Assembly (NCBI RefSeq): GCF_016919705.1 | Contig: NZ_CP070368.1 | Coordinates: 2,092,501 to 2,156,500, forward strand | DNA length: 64,000 bases | Direction of reading: 5' to 3' | Source of the DNA: Paracoccus methylovorus | GTDB lineage: Bacteria; Pseudomonadota; Alphaproteobacteria; Rhodobacterales; Rhodobacteraceae | Shown: positions 8,528 through 17,091 of the stretch, one piece after another | Position numbering within the stretch: position 1 is the first letter of the stretch | Layout of the letters: each line of letters starts with the position of its first letter | Translations under genes and position numbers: made by a program | Notes under the pieces: model-generated | Databases searched by the model: none | The model's input: the letters and a program-made list of their open reading frames with translations, nothing else | What the model was told of the DNA's origin: nothing

Positions 8528-9745
8528 TCAGTCGTAGTTGCGCCGATCCTCGATCACCTTGCCATCATTCGGCAGCGAGCCCGGCGCAACCAGTTCCACC
8601 CGGCCGCGAAGTTTCAGTGTATCCAACACCGTTCCTTCGTATCTTGCCGCATCATCGGTCCCGGTTTCCAGCAGCACCGTCATCACATCCATGTCGCCGG
8701 CCCGGTCTGCGACCACACGAGCGCGTGATACCTCGGGGTGGCGGGCGACCAGCGCCGCGACCTGCTCAGGCCGGACGAACATGCCCTTGATCTTGGTGGT
8801 CTGGTCGGCACGGCCCATCCAGCCCTTGATCCGCATGTTGGTGCGACCACAGGGGCTGATACCTGGCAGCACCGCCGAAAGGTCGCCCGTGGCAAAACGC
8901 AGCAACGGATAATCCGGGTTCAGCGTGGTCACCACGACCTCGCCGACCTCGCCGTCCGGGACCGGATCACCGGTGCCGGGGCGGACGATCTCGACGATCA
9001 CCCGCTCATCGACGATCATCCCCTCCATCGCCGGGGATTCATAGGCGATCAGGCCCAGATCTGCGGTGGCATAGCATTGCGTGGTGGCGATGCCACGATC
9101 CGCATAAGCCTGCCGCAGGCTGGGAAACAGCGCCCCGCCCGAAACGGTGGCGCGGGCAAAGGACAGCCGTTGGCCCGACTCGTCGGCCTTGTCCAGCAGG
9201 ATCTTCAGGTAATCCGGCGTGCCGGCATAGACCGTGGTGCCGATATCGACGGCGGCGCGGATCTGCAATTCTGTCTGGCCGGTTCCGGCCGGCAAGGTCG
9301 CGGCGCCGACAGCACGGGCCGCGCTTTCAAACATCATTCCTGCAGGCGTCAGGTGATAGCCAAAACAATTGTGCACGATGTCGCGCGGACCCACGCCCGC
9401 TGCATGCATGAAGCGGCCCAGCCGCCACCAGTCATCGCCGCGTCGGCCGGGTTCATAGATGGGGCCGGGGCTTTGAAAGATGTTTTCGAATTCCTGCGCC
9501 GGTCGGGTGGTGAAGCCGCCAAATGGTGGGGATTTCTTTTGCGCCTCGGACAGTTCGGATTTGCGGATCACCGGCAAGCGAGCCAGCGCCTCGCGCGAGG
9601 TCACGTCCTGCGAGGCGATATCGCCCAGAATATGCGCCAGTGTGGGCGCCGTTCGGGCGCGCGCGATCGCGGCAGGCAGTTCCGCCGCCAGCCACGATGC
9701 CCGCTCGTCGGCGCTGCGGGTTTCAAGCTTGTCATAGAATGTCAT
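8528..9745 (-). CDS. Phenylacetate-CoA ligase-like adenylating enzyme
   Basis: A 405-residue AMP-forming acyl-CoA ligase of the PaaK-like subfamily (DUF4650/AMP-binding type). It shows ATVSGGALFPSL, QCYATADLG (adenine-binding region), GEVGEVVVTT, FATGDLSAV (ATP hydroxyl-binding Asp) and RADQTTKIKGMFVRPEQV (hinge and C-terminal domain). It would activate an aromatic or other carboxylic acid to its CoA thioester. It is the last gene of the importer operon, 18 nt after the livF-type ATPase, and is the second CoA ligase of that operon, so its substrate is probably what the ABC system imports. Exact acid unknown. Confidence 0.87.
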   Translation of the reverse strand: MTFYDKLETRSADERASWLAAELPAAIARARTAPTLAHILGDIASQDVTSREALARLPVIRKSELSEAQKKSPPFGGFTTRPAQEFENIFQSPGPIYEPGRRGDDWWRLGRFMHAAGVGPRDIVHNCFGYHLTPAGMMFESAARAVGAATLPAGTGQTELQIRAAVDIGTTVYAGTPDYLKILLDKADESGQRLSFARATVSGGALFPSLRQAYADRGIATTQCYATADLGLIAYESPAMEGMIVDERVIVEIVRPGTGDPVPDGEVGEVVVTTLNPDYPLLRFATGDLSAVLPGISPCGRTNMRIKGWMGRADQTTKIKGMFVRPEQVAALVARHPEVSRARVVADRAGDMDVMTVLLETGTDDAARYEGTVLDTLKLRGRVELVAPGSLPNDGKVIEDRRNYD

Positions 9746-9763
9746 GGGGATGCCTTTCCGCCC

Positions 9764-10588
9764 TCAGGCCAGCCAGCGCTTGCGCCGACGATAGGACCGC
9801 ACGTCGCGAAAGCTCTTGCGGCCCTGATCGGACATGCCGAGATAGAATTCCTTGACGTCCGGGTTCTCGCGCAGAGCATCGGCGGGACCATCCATCACCA
9901 CACGGCCGCTTTCCAGAATGTAGCCGTAATGGGCATAGCGCAGCGCGACATTGGTGTTCTGCTCGGCCAGCAGGAAAGTCACGCCCTCGCCTTCGTTCAC
10001 GGCGCGCACGATCTCGAAGATCTGCTCGACCAGTTGCGGCGCCAGCCCCATCGAGGGCTCATCCAGCAGGATCGTCTCGGGCCGCGACATCAGCGCCCGA
10101 CCCATGGCGCACATCTGCTGCTCACCCCCCGAGGTATAGCCGGCCTGACTTTTGCGACGTTCCTTGAGGCGGGGAAAATAGGTATAAACCAGTTCCAGAT
10201 CGCGGGCGATGTCGGCCCTGCTGTCGCTGCGGGTATAGGCGCCGGTCAGCAGGTTCTCCTCGATGGTCAGATGTTCGAAACAATGACGCCCTTCCATCAC
10301 CTGGATCACGCCCTTTCTGACCAGACTTGCCGGGTCCAGTTCTTGCACGCGTTCGCCGCGATAGCTGATCGTGCCCTTGGTCACCTCGCCGCGTTCCGAG
10401 TGGAGCAAGTTCGAGATCGCCTTCAGCGTCGTTGTCTTGCCTGCCCCGTTACCGCCCAAAAGCGCGGTAATGCCGCCCCGGGGCACCGACAGGCTGACGC
10501 CCTTCAGCACCAGGATGACGTGATTGTAGATCACCTCGATATTGTTGACCTCAAGCAGGGTCTCGCGGTCGGGCATGGCGTCAAACAT
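9764..10588 (-). CDS. Branched-chain-amino-acid-type ABC transporter ATP-binding protein (LivF-like)
   Basis: A 274-residue ABC ATPase: Walker A GGNGAGKTT, signature YTSGGEQQM (variant of LSGGQ, usual for LivF), Walker B ILLDEPSMGLAP, H-loop region FLLAEQNTN. The C-terminus is extended and basic (SYRRRKRWLA). It energises import together with the LivG-like ATPase and the two permeases of the same operon. GGGAA site before ATG 10588. The hairpin just upstream may lower its expression relative to the binding protein. Confidence 0.93.
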   Translation of the reverse strand: MFDAMPDRETLLEVNNIEVIYNHVILVLKGVSLSVPRGGITALLGGNGAGKTTTLKAISNLLHSERGEVTKGTISYRGERVQELDPASLVRKGVIQVMEGRHCFEHLTIEENLLTGAYTRSDSRADIARDLELVYTYFPRLKERRKSQAGYTSGGEQQMCAMGRALMSRPETILLDEPSMGLAPQLVEQIFEIVRAVNEGEGVTFLLAEQNTNVALRYAHYGYILESGRVVMDGPADALRENPDVKEFYLGMSDQGRKSFRDVRSYRRRKRWLA

Positions 10589-10617
10589 GGGTTTTCCCTT
10601 CAGGGCGCAGGAAAGAC

Positions 10618-10640
10618 CCCCGGCGGCATGACCGCCGGGG
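10618..10640 (-). terminator. Intercistronic hairpin after the binding-protein gene
   Basis: A 9-bp GC stem (CCCCGGCGG at 10618-10626 with CCGCCGGGG at 10632-10640) around CATGA, 9 nt after the stop of the binding-protein gene and without a T-tract. Such hairpins between a binding-protein gene and the rest of an ABC operon commonly stabilise the upstream mRNA or attenuate readthrough. Confidence 0.6.
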
Positions 10641-10648
10641 CAAGGAGG

Positions 10649-11929
10649 TCAGCAGCGCGGCGAGATGCCGGCTTCCTTGGCATAGGCTTCGCTGTCCTCG
10701 ACGATCAGCGGGTCCAGAACTTCCTGATCGGGCTCGGTGAATTCGGTGATCAGGGTCCATTTGCCAGTCGAGGCATCCCATTGCTGCAACCGCGCCATGC
10801 CGCTGCCGCCGTGGTTGTCGCAGGTCATCTTGATCTCGGGACCAAAGTCCGGCAGGCCCAGTTCGGCCAGACGCTCGGGCGTGATGTCCAGCGCCTCGAA
10901 CCCGTCACGCAACTGCGCCGCGTTGATCTGGGGCGTGCCGGCCAGTTCCTGCGCCTTGCGGATCGCCTCGGCGATCACCACCGCCGCATACATGCCGCGC
11001 GAATACAGCACCGAGCCGACGAACTGCCCGCCCTGCGAAGCCTTGCCCGGCTCGATGACGTATTTCGTCATGTCCTCATAGATCGGATAGTCCATGCCGA
11101 CGCCGTGGAAGGTCAGCGCCTTGTAGCCATTGGCGCCCGCCCCGACCGGTTTCACATCGACCTCGGAACCCGACCAATAGGTGCCGATAAAGTTCTCCAT
11201 CGGGAAACGGATGTTCGCCGCCTCTTGGATGGCGGTCTGGTTCATCACACCCCAACCCCACATCAGAATGTAGTCAGGCTTTTCCCGGCGGATCTGCAGC
11301 CATTGGCTTTTCTGCTCCTGACCGGGGGGATCGACCGGCAGTTCGGTCAGCGAGAAGCCGTGCTTTTTCGACAGCTCCTGCAGGGTGCGGATCGGCTCTT
11401 TCCCATAGGCCGAGTTGTGATAGACCAGCGCGATCTTCTTGCCCTCAAGGCTGCCGCCGTTCTGGTCCAGCAGGTATTTCACCGCGACCGAGGCGCCGTC
11501 CCAATAGTTTGCCGGCGCGTTGAACACCCATTCGAAAACCTTGCCGTTCTTGGCCGAGGTGCGGCCATAACCCGGGGTATAAAGCGGGATCTTGTCGGCC
11601 GAGACCTTGGGGATCAGCTGATAGGTGATGCCAGTGGACAGCGGGTTATAGACCAGCGCGCCAGATCCCTTGGTCGCCTCGTAGCACTCGACGCCCTTTT
11701 CGGTGTTATAGGCGGTCTCGCATTCGGGGGTCTGGACCTTCTCGCCGCCGATGCCGCCGTCGCGTTCATTCAGCAGCGTGAAGTAATCGTTGAACCCGTC
11801 GGCATATTGCGTGCCGTTCGCCCCATACGGCCCGGTGCGGTAACTTAGATTGGGCACGACCAGATCGGCCATCGCCGGTGCGGCCGCCATCATGGCACCC
11901 AGCGCAATAGTTGCGAGTTTCAGTTTCAT
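10649..11929 (-). CDS. ABC transporter substrate-binding protein (LivK-like, HAAT family)
   Basis: A periplasmic receptor of 426 residues. Signal peptide MKLKLATIALGAMMAAAPAMA, then a type-I periplasmic-binding fold (VVPNLSYRTGPYGANG at the start; KIALVYHNSAYGKEP; DYILMWGWGVMN). ATG 11929 was preferred to the upstream in-frame 12040 because it starts the signal peptide and follows AGGAG. Being next to two acyl-CoA ligases suggests its ligand is a carboxylic acid (aromatic or fatty) rather than an amino acid; this is inference. Confidence 0.92.
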   Translation of the reverse strand: MKLKLATIALGAMMAAAPAMADLVVPNLSYRTGPYGANGTQYADGFNDYFTLLNERDGGIGGEKVQTPECETAYNTEKGVECYEATKGSGALVYNPLSTGITYQLIPKVSADKIPLYTPGYGRTSAKNGKVFEWVFNAPANYWDGASVAVKYLLDQNGGSLEGKKIALVYHNSAYGKEPIRTLQELSKKHGFSLTELPVDPPGQEQKSQWLQIRREKPDYILMWGWGVMNQTAIQEAANIRFPMENFIGTYWSGSEVDVKPVGAGANGYKALTFHGVGMDYPIYEDMTKYVIEPGKASQGGQFVGSVLYSRGMYAAVVIAEAIRKAQELAGTPQINAAQLRDGFEALDITPERLAELGLPDFGPEIKMTCDNHGGSGMARLQQWDASTGKWTLITEFTEPDQEVLDPLIVEDSEAYAKEAGISPRC

Positions 11930-11975
11930 CTTGGTCTCCTCCCCAAGGGTTTTGCGTCTGCCGGTTGTCCGGTCG

Positions 11976-13052
11976 TTAATGCGGGAACGGCCAGAGCCGC
12001 AGCTTTTCCTTCGTAAGCGCCCAAAGGCGGGCAAGGCCATGCGGCTCGACGATCAGAAAGAACACGATCAGCGCACCGACGATCATAAGTTCGATATGGG
12101 CGGCGAGGTCGGTGGGCCAGCCGAACTGCGCAACCAGCACGTTTTTCAGGAAAACCGGCAACAACACCAGGAAAGCCGCGCCGGCAAAACTGCCGAAGAT
12201 ACTGCCAAGCCCGCCGATGATGACCATGAACAGGACAAGGAAGCTCTTGTTGATGCCAAAGGCTTCGCTCGCCTCGGCCGCGCCCAGATAGACCGCGAAC
12301 AACAGCGCCCCCGCGATACCGACAAAGAAGCTGGAAACGGCAAAGGCCGACAGCTTGGCCCTCAGCGGATTCACCCCGATGATCTCGGCGGCGATGTCCA
12401 TGTCGCGGATCGCCATCCATTTGCGCCCGACTGACCCACGGGTCAGGTTACGCGCCACCCAGGCCAGCACCACGGCAAAGCTCAGGCACATCAGATATTT
12501 CGCCGAAGCCGTGGTAGCAGGTCCAGTGACAGCCCAGCCAAGAATCGTGCGCTCTGGCGCGTTGATCTGCCCCGAGGCGGAGTAGTTGTAAAACCACGGC
12601 ACCTTGTTGAAAAACCAGATCAGAAAGAACTGCGCGGCCAGCGTCGCCACCGCCAGGTAAAAGCCCTTGATCCGCAGGCTGGGAAGACCAAAAAGCATGC
12701 CGACCACAGCCGTGATCGCCCCGGCCAGAACAATATGGACCACGATCGGCACGCCCGGAAAGGCGACCATCAGCTTATAGACAGAATAGGCACCCACAGC
12801 CATAAACCCGCCGGTGCCCAGGCTGACCTGGCCGGCATAGCCGGTCAGGATGTTCAACCCGATCGCCGCGATGGCATAGATCAGAAAGGGGACCAGAACC
12901 GCGTTGGCCCAGTAACTGTCGATGACGAAGGGCACCACCAGAAAGGCCACCGCCAGAATTGCATAGTAGCCCCAGCGATCCAGCTTGATCGGAAAGGTCT
13001 GGCTATCGTCGCGATAGCTTGTCTTGAAATCACCCGCCTCGCGGTAAAACAT
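11976..13052 (-). CDS. ABC transporter permease (LivM-like)
   Basis: A 358-residue polytopic permease with a cytoplasmic N-terminus, about eight to nine hydrophobic helices, the GLNILTGYAGQVSLGTGGFMAVGAY motif region (given in part: LTGYAGQVSLG) and the EAA-like cytoplasmic loop (RKWMAIRDMDIAAEIIGV). It pairs with the LivH-like subunit to form the channel. The 146-bp gap upstream of it holds an inverted pair of dispersed repeats. Confidence 0.93.
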   Translation of the reverse strand: MFYREAGDFKTSYRDDSQTFPIKLDRWGYYAILAVAFLVVPFVIDSYWANAVLVPFLIYAIAAIGLNILTGYAGQVSLGTGGFMAVGAYSVYKLMVAFPGVPIVVHIVLAGAITAVVGMLFGLPSLRIKGFYLAVATLAAQFFLIWFFNKVPWFYNYSASGQINAPERTILGWAVTGPATTASAKYLMCLSFAVVLAWVARNLTRGSVGRKWMAIRDMDIAAEIIGVNPLRAKLSAFAVSSFFVGIAGALLFAVYLGAAEASEAFGINKSFLVLFMVIIGGLGSIFGSFAGAAFLVLLPVFLKNVLVAQFGWPTDLAAHIELMIVGALIVFFLIVEPHGLARLWALTKEKLRLWPFPH

Positions 13053-13083
13053 CCGTCTTTCCTCCCAGCGTCACATCTTGGTC

Positions 13084-13182
13084 GTGGGGGCTTCGCGCCC
13101 CCACACCCCCGCGGGATATTTGTCCACGGAAGAATGCGGGATGCCGCGCTTCTTTCGTGCCCAAATATCCCCGCCGGAGGCA
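13084..13182. repeat. Inverted pair of dispersed palindromic elements
   Basis: Located between the two permease genes. One arm starts with the hairpin GTGGGGGC-N5-GCCCCCAC (13084-13104) and runs through ACCCCCGCGGGATATTTG to GAAGAA (about 13138). The other arm begins TTCTTTCGTGCCCAAATAT at 13150 and ends CCGCCGG near 13176. The two arms are near reverse complements (ATATTTGtcCACGgAAGAA against TTCTTTCGTGcCCAAATAT), so the transcript could fold into a long hairpin. The right arm is the same sequence found inside thiZ. Confidence 0.75.
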
Positions 13183-13198
13183 TAGAAAGTTTTCATCC

Positions 13199-14179
13199 TC
13201 AGACCCGCTCGATGATCCGCTCGCCGAACAGGCCCTGCGGCCGGAAGACGAGGAAGATCAGCGCCAGCACATAGGCGAACCAGTTTTCGGTCGCGCCGCC
13301 CACCAAGGAACCGACGAAATATTCAAAGAGCTTCTCGCCCATGCCGATGATCAACCCGCCGACGATCGCCCCGGGGATCGAGGTGAAGCCCCCCAGCATC
13401 AGCACCGGCAGCGCCTTGAGTGCGATCAGGGAAAGCGAGAACTGCACCCCCGATTTCGTACCCCACATGATGCCCGCAACCAGCGCGACGAACCCGGCAA
13501 TCGACCAGACCATGATCCAGATGAACCGCAGGCTGATACCCACCGACAGTGCCGCTTGGTGATCGTCAGCCACGGCGCGCATGGCCCGGCCTTGCTTGGT
13601 ATATTGCGCAAAGCCGACCAGTGCCGCGACCAGCGCCGCCGCGATCATGGCGGCCCAGATGTCCAGCCGATCGATGAAGAAGCCGTAGCCAAGCCAGTCG
13701 TAGGTCACTCTTTCGACCGTTTCCGAGATGCCTTGCGGCAGGCCGACATCCAGCACCTTCACATCGGCCCCCCACATCACGTCGCCCAGCCCCTCGAGGA
13801 ACCAGGCAAGGCCGATGGTCGCCATGAACAGGATGATCGGCTCTTGCCCGACCAGATGTTTCAGCACCAGCTTCTCGATAAGGATGGCAAGGCCGATCAT
13901 GACCAGCGCGGTCAGCAGGATCGCCACCACCGCCGGCACGGTCCAGCCGAAGCTGGATACATGCACGCCGAAAGCCGCATCGATCAGGTGCGCAAAGGGC
14001 ACCCGACCCTCCATGATGCCCACAAGCGTCATCGCGGCAAACAGCGCCATCACGCCCTGAGCATAGTTGAAGACGCCGGATGCCTTGTAGATCAGGACGA
14101 AGCCCAGTGCGACCAGCGAATACATCACACCGGCCATCAGGCCGTTCAGCATAACCTCGATTGCATAGAGGAATTCCAT
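13199..14179 (-). CDS. ABC transporter permease (LivH-like)
   Basis: A 326-residue integral membrane protein: MEFLYAIEVMLNGLMAGVMY at the start, YKASGVFNYAQGVMAL, the RAVADDHQAALSVGI cytoplasmic loop that contacts the ATPase, and ALPVLMLGGFTSIPGAIVGG near the end. These are hallmarks of the HAAT permease LivH. ATG 14179 is preferred; the codon before it is GTG (14182), which also could start. It lies 10 nt after the LivG-like gene. Confidence 0.93.
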   Translation of the reverse strand: MEFLYAIEVMLNGLMAGVMYSLVALGFVLIYKASGVFNYAQGVMALFAAMTLVGIMEGRVPFAHLIDAAFGVHVSSFGWTVPAVVAILLTALVMIGLAILIEKLVLKHLVGQEPIILFMATIGLAWFLEGLGDVMWGADVKVLDVGLPQGISETVERVTYDWLGYGFFIDRLDIWAAMIAAALVAALVGFAQYTKQGRAMRAVADDHQAALSVGISLRFIWIMVWSIAGFVALVAGIMWGTKSGVQFSLSLIALKALPVLMLGGFTSIPGAIVGGLIIGMGEKLFEYFVGSLVGGATENWFAYVLALIFLVFRPQGLFGERIIERV

Positions 14180-14189
14180 CACCGCCCCC

Positions 14190-15005
14190 TTACTCGTGCG
14201 CCACGCCCAGATAGGCGCTGATGACTTCGGGATTGCTTCTCACCTCGTCAGGGGTGCCGTCGCCGATCTTTCGCCCGTAATCCATCACCACCACCCGATC
14301 CGACAGATCCATGACGACTCCCATATCGTGTTCGATAAGCGCGATGGTGGTGCCGAATTCGTCGTTCACATCCAGGATAAAGCGGCACATGTCCTCTTTC
14401 TCCTCGACGTTCATGCCGGCCATGGGTTCATCCAGCAGCAGGATGCGCGGCTCGGCGGCCAGCGCACGGGCCAGTTCCACGCGCTTTTTCAGCCCATAGG
14501 GCAGCCGGCCGACCGGCGTCTTGCGGATATTCTGGATTTCCAGAAAATCGATGATCTTTTCGACCTGCTCGCGGTTTTCGCTCTCTTCGCGTTCGGCCGG
14601 GCCCCACCAGAGCGCCTGGCTCCACAGCGACGCCTTCATCATGTTGAGCCGTCCGGTCATGATATTGTCCAGCACCGACATGCCGTCGAACAGGGCGATG
14701 TTCTGGAAGGTGCGGGCAAGGCCCAACCGCGCCACCTCATAGGGTTTCATCGGGCCCCGACGATAGCCCTTGAACCAGATCTCGCCCTCTTGCGGGACGT
14801 AGAAGCCGGAAATCACGTTCAGCATCGAGGATTTGCCGGCACCGTTCGGGCCGATGATCGCGCGGATCTCGCCTTCGCGGATATCGAAGCTGATGTCCTT
14901 GATCGCCGTCACCCCACCGAAGCGCAGGGTGATGTTGCGAAGATCCATCAGCACGCCGCCGATCTCGCGTCCGTCGGCGGTGGTATAGCCTTCTTGCATG
15001 GTCAT
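14190..15005 (-). CDS. Branched-chain-amino-acid-type ABC transporter ATP-binding protein (LivG-like)
   Basis: A 271-residue ABC ATPase: LRFGGVTAIKDISF, Walker A GPNGAGKSS, LGLARTFQNIALF (Q-loop), a degenerate signature PYGLKKRVELARAL in place of LSGGQ, Walker B ILLLDEPMAGMN, H-loop IALIEHDMGVVM and a C-terminal YLGVAHE. The PYG signature is common in the ligase-linked branch of this family. Overlaps the upstream acyl-CoA ligase by 4 nt (ATGA), so translation is coupled. Confidence 0.93.
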   Translation of the reverse strand: MTMQEGYTTADGREIGGVLMDLRNITLRFGGVTAIKDISFDIREGEIRAIIGPNGAGKSSMLNVISGFYVPQEGEIWFKGYRRGPMKPYEVARLGLARTFQNIALFDGMSVLDNIMTGRLNMMKASLWSQALWWGPAEREESENREQVEKIIDFLEIQNIRKTPVGRLPYGLKKRVELARALAAEPRILLLDEPMAGMNVEEKEDMCRFILDVNDEFGTTIALIEHDMGVVMDLSDRVVVMDYGRKIGDGTPDEVRSNPEVISAYLGVAHE

Positions 15006-16978
15006 TCCGCGGCCACCTTGTGCATGGTCTGGGTCGGGAAGGTCCGGGCATCCTCGATCTTCAGCGTCGCGCGGATCTCTCCTTTGCGGCCGTCCTCATA
15101 GGTCACCTCGGTGCGGGTGCTGACGGTTTCGCGGCCGTCGTAAAGCGCCTCGATCAGATCGGCATATTTCTCGGCGATGATGTTGCGGCGCACCTTGCGG
15201 GTGCGGGTCAATTCGCCGTCGTCGGGGTCCAACTCCTTGTGCAGCACCAGGAAACGGCTGATCTGGCAACCTGACAGCATCGCATCCTGCGCGACGGATT
15301 CGTTCACCGCCTCGACATGCTCCTTGATCGTCGCATAGACCTGCGGGTGACCGGCAAGCTCCTGATAGCTTCCATAGGCGATGTTATTGCGCTCGGCCCA
15401 GTTGCCGACCGCGGTCAGGTCGATGTTGATGAAGGCCGTGCAGAAGTCGCGACCGGCACCGAAAACCACCGTCTCAAGGATGTTGGGATAGAACTTCAGC
15501 TTGTTCTCGACGTATTTGGGCGCGAACATCCGGCCATCGGCCATGCGGCCCACGTCCTTGGCGCGGTCGATGATGCGCAGATGCCCCGAGTCTTCCTCGA
15601 AGAAACCGGCATCGCCCGTCGCCACCCAGCCCTCGGCATCCTTGGTCGAGGCGGTGCTGTCGGGGTTGTTGAAATATTCTACGAAGGTGCCGGGCGAGCG
15701 ATAGAAGACCTCGCCGTTGTCGGCGATACGCACCTCGACCCCCGGAGAAGGAACGCCCACCGTATCCGAGCGGACCTGCCCGTCCGGCTGCTGGGTGATA
15801 AAGACCGAGGCTTCTGTCTGGCCATACAGCTGCTTCAGGTTGATGCCGAGACTGCGGTAGAAATCAAAGATCTCGGGACCGATCGCCTCGCCTGCCGTAT
15901 AGCCCACGCGGATGCGCGAATAGCCCAGCGTATTCTTGAGCGGGCCATAGACCAGAACATTGCCCAGCGCATAGCGCAGCCGGTCCACGGCGCCGACCGG
16001 CTTGCCATCCAGAAGCGCGGGACCGATCCGGCGTGCCAGTTCCATGTAATGCGAAAACAACCAGCGTTTGAAACGGCCGGCGTCCTCCATGCGGATCATC
16101 ACGCTGGTCAGTTGTCCTTCAAAGACGCGGGGCGGGGCAAAGAAATAGGTCGGCCCGATCTCGCGCAGGTCGGTCATCATCGTATGCGCCCCTTCGGGGC
16201 AGTTGACGGTGAAGCCAGTCCAATAGGCCTGGCCGATGGAAAAGATGAAATCGCCGACCCACGCCATCGGCAGATAGGCCAGAACCTCTTCCCGCGCATC
16301 CAGCCGGTCAAAGGTGGCGGTGTTCTTGCCGGTTTCGATGATATTACGGTTCGACAGCACCACGCCCTTGGGCTTGCCGGTGGTGCCCGAGGTGTACAGC
16401 ATCACGCAGGTGTCGTCGTAACCGAGCGAGGCGATGCGCTCGTTCAGCTCGGATCCCAGCCGCTGCTCGGCCGCGCGACCCTCGGTCTGGACATGAGCCA
16501 GCGCGTTCATGTGGGTATGGTCATATTTCCGCATGCCGCGCTTGTCGGTATAGATGATATGCTCGACCGAGGGGGCGCGCTCGCCCACCTCAAGAACCTT
16601 GTCCACCTGTTCCTGATCGCCGCAGACGACGAAACGCGCTCCGCAATTGTTCAGCACATAGGCCATCTCGTCGGCCACGGCATCCTGATACAGCGGTACC
16701 GGCACCGCGCCGCACATCTGCGCCGCGACCATGGTCCAATAATGCGCCGGACGATTTCGGCCGATGACGGCGACGTAATCGCCGCGCTTCAGCCCCAGCA
16801 CCAGAAAGCCCAGCGCCAGGGCGCGGATCTCATCCGCGGTCTCGGTCCAGGTCCAGCTTTGCCAGATCCCGAATTCCTTTTCCCGATAGGCGGGCCGATC
16901 ACCAAAGCGTTCGGCATTACGCGCCAGCAACGCGGGAATCGACTGCAAACCGGCCTGGGCCGCCTGAGCGTTCTGCAT
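15002..16978 (-). CDS. Long-chain-type AMP-dependent acyl-CoA synthetase
   Basis: 658 residues, ANL superfamily. The P-loop-like motif LYTSGTTGKPKGVVLS is around residues 195-210, with GQTEASVF (adenine site), a WVATGDAGFF motif (ribose-binding Asp) and IDRAKDVGRMADGRMFAPK (hinge). This is the FadD/long-chain acyl-CoA synthetase form found at the head of ligase-ABC operons. It converts a carboxylic acid plus CoA and ATP to acyl-CoA, AMP and PPi, and may trap the imported substrate. First gene of the seven-gene operon and divergent from the sensor kinase, so the 113-bp gap upstream holds both promoters. Confidence 0.92.
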   Translation of the reverse strand: MQNAQAAQAGLQSIPALLARNAERFGDRPAYREKEFGIWQSWTWTETADEIRALALGFLVLGLKRGDYVAVIGRNRPAHYWTMVAAQMCGAVPVPLYQDAVADEMAYVLNNCGARFVVCGDQEQVDKVLEVGERAPSVEHIIYTDKRGMRKYDHTHMNALAHVQTEGRAAEQRLGSELNERIASLGYDDTCVMLYTSGTTGKPKGVVLSNRNIIETGKNTATFDRLDAREEVLAYLPMAWVGDFIFSIGQAYWTGFTVNCPEGAHTMMTDLREIGPTYFFAPPRVFEGQLTSVMIRMEDAGRFKRWLFSHYMELARRIGPALLDGKPVGAVDRLRYALGNVLVYGPLKNTLGYSRIRVGYTAGEAIGPEIFDFYRSLGINLKQLYGQTEASVFITQQPDGQVRSDTVGVPSPGVEVRIADNGEVFYRSPGTFVEYFNNPDSTASTKDAEGWVATGDAGFFEEDSGHLRIIDRAKDVGRMADGRMFAPKYVENKLKFYPNILETVVFGAGRDFCTAFINIDLTAVGNWAERNNIAYGSYQELAGHPQVYATIKEHVEAVNESVAQDAMLSGCQISRFLVLHKELDPDDGELTRTRKVRRNIIAEKYADLIEALYDGRETVSTRTEVTYEDGRKGEIRATLKIEDARTFPTQTMHKVAAE

Positions 16979-17091
16979 ATATCCTCCCCTTGCCGTCGAG
17001 GCTCCTCTTCCCCTCTGGCAATCGCAGCTTATCGCGGCAATCCTTGCGTCAGTTTTTCCTGAATCCTACAAATTGTTACAGGTGCTGCGCA

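Noticed and set aside
8738..11848. Very long plus-strand open frame (over 1000 codons) across the importer genes
   Set aside because: It is the antisense shadow of the ligase, livF- and livK-type genes. Its translation is low-complexity and Gly/Arg/His-rich, with no motif, while the minus strand gives clear domains.
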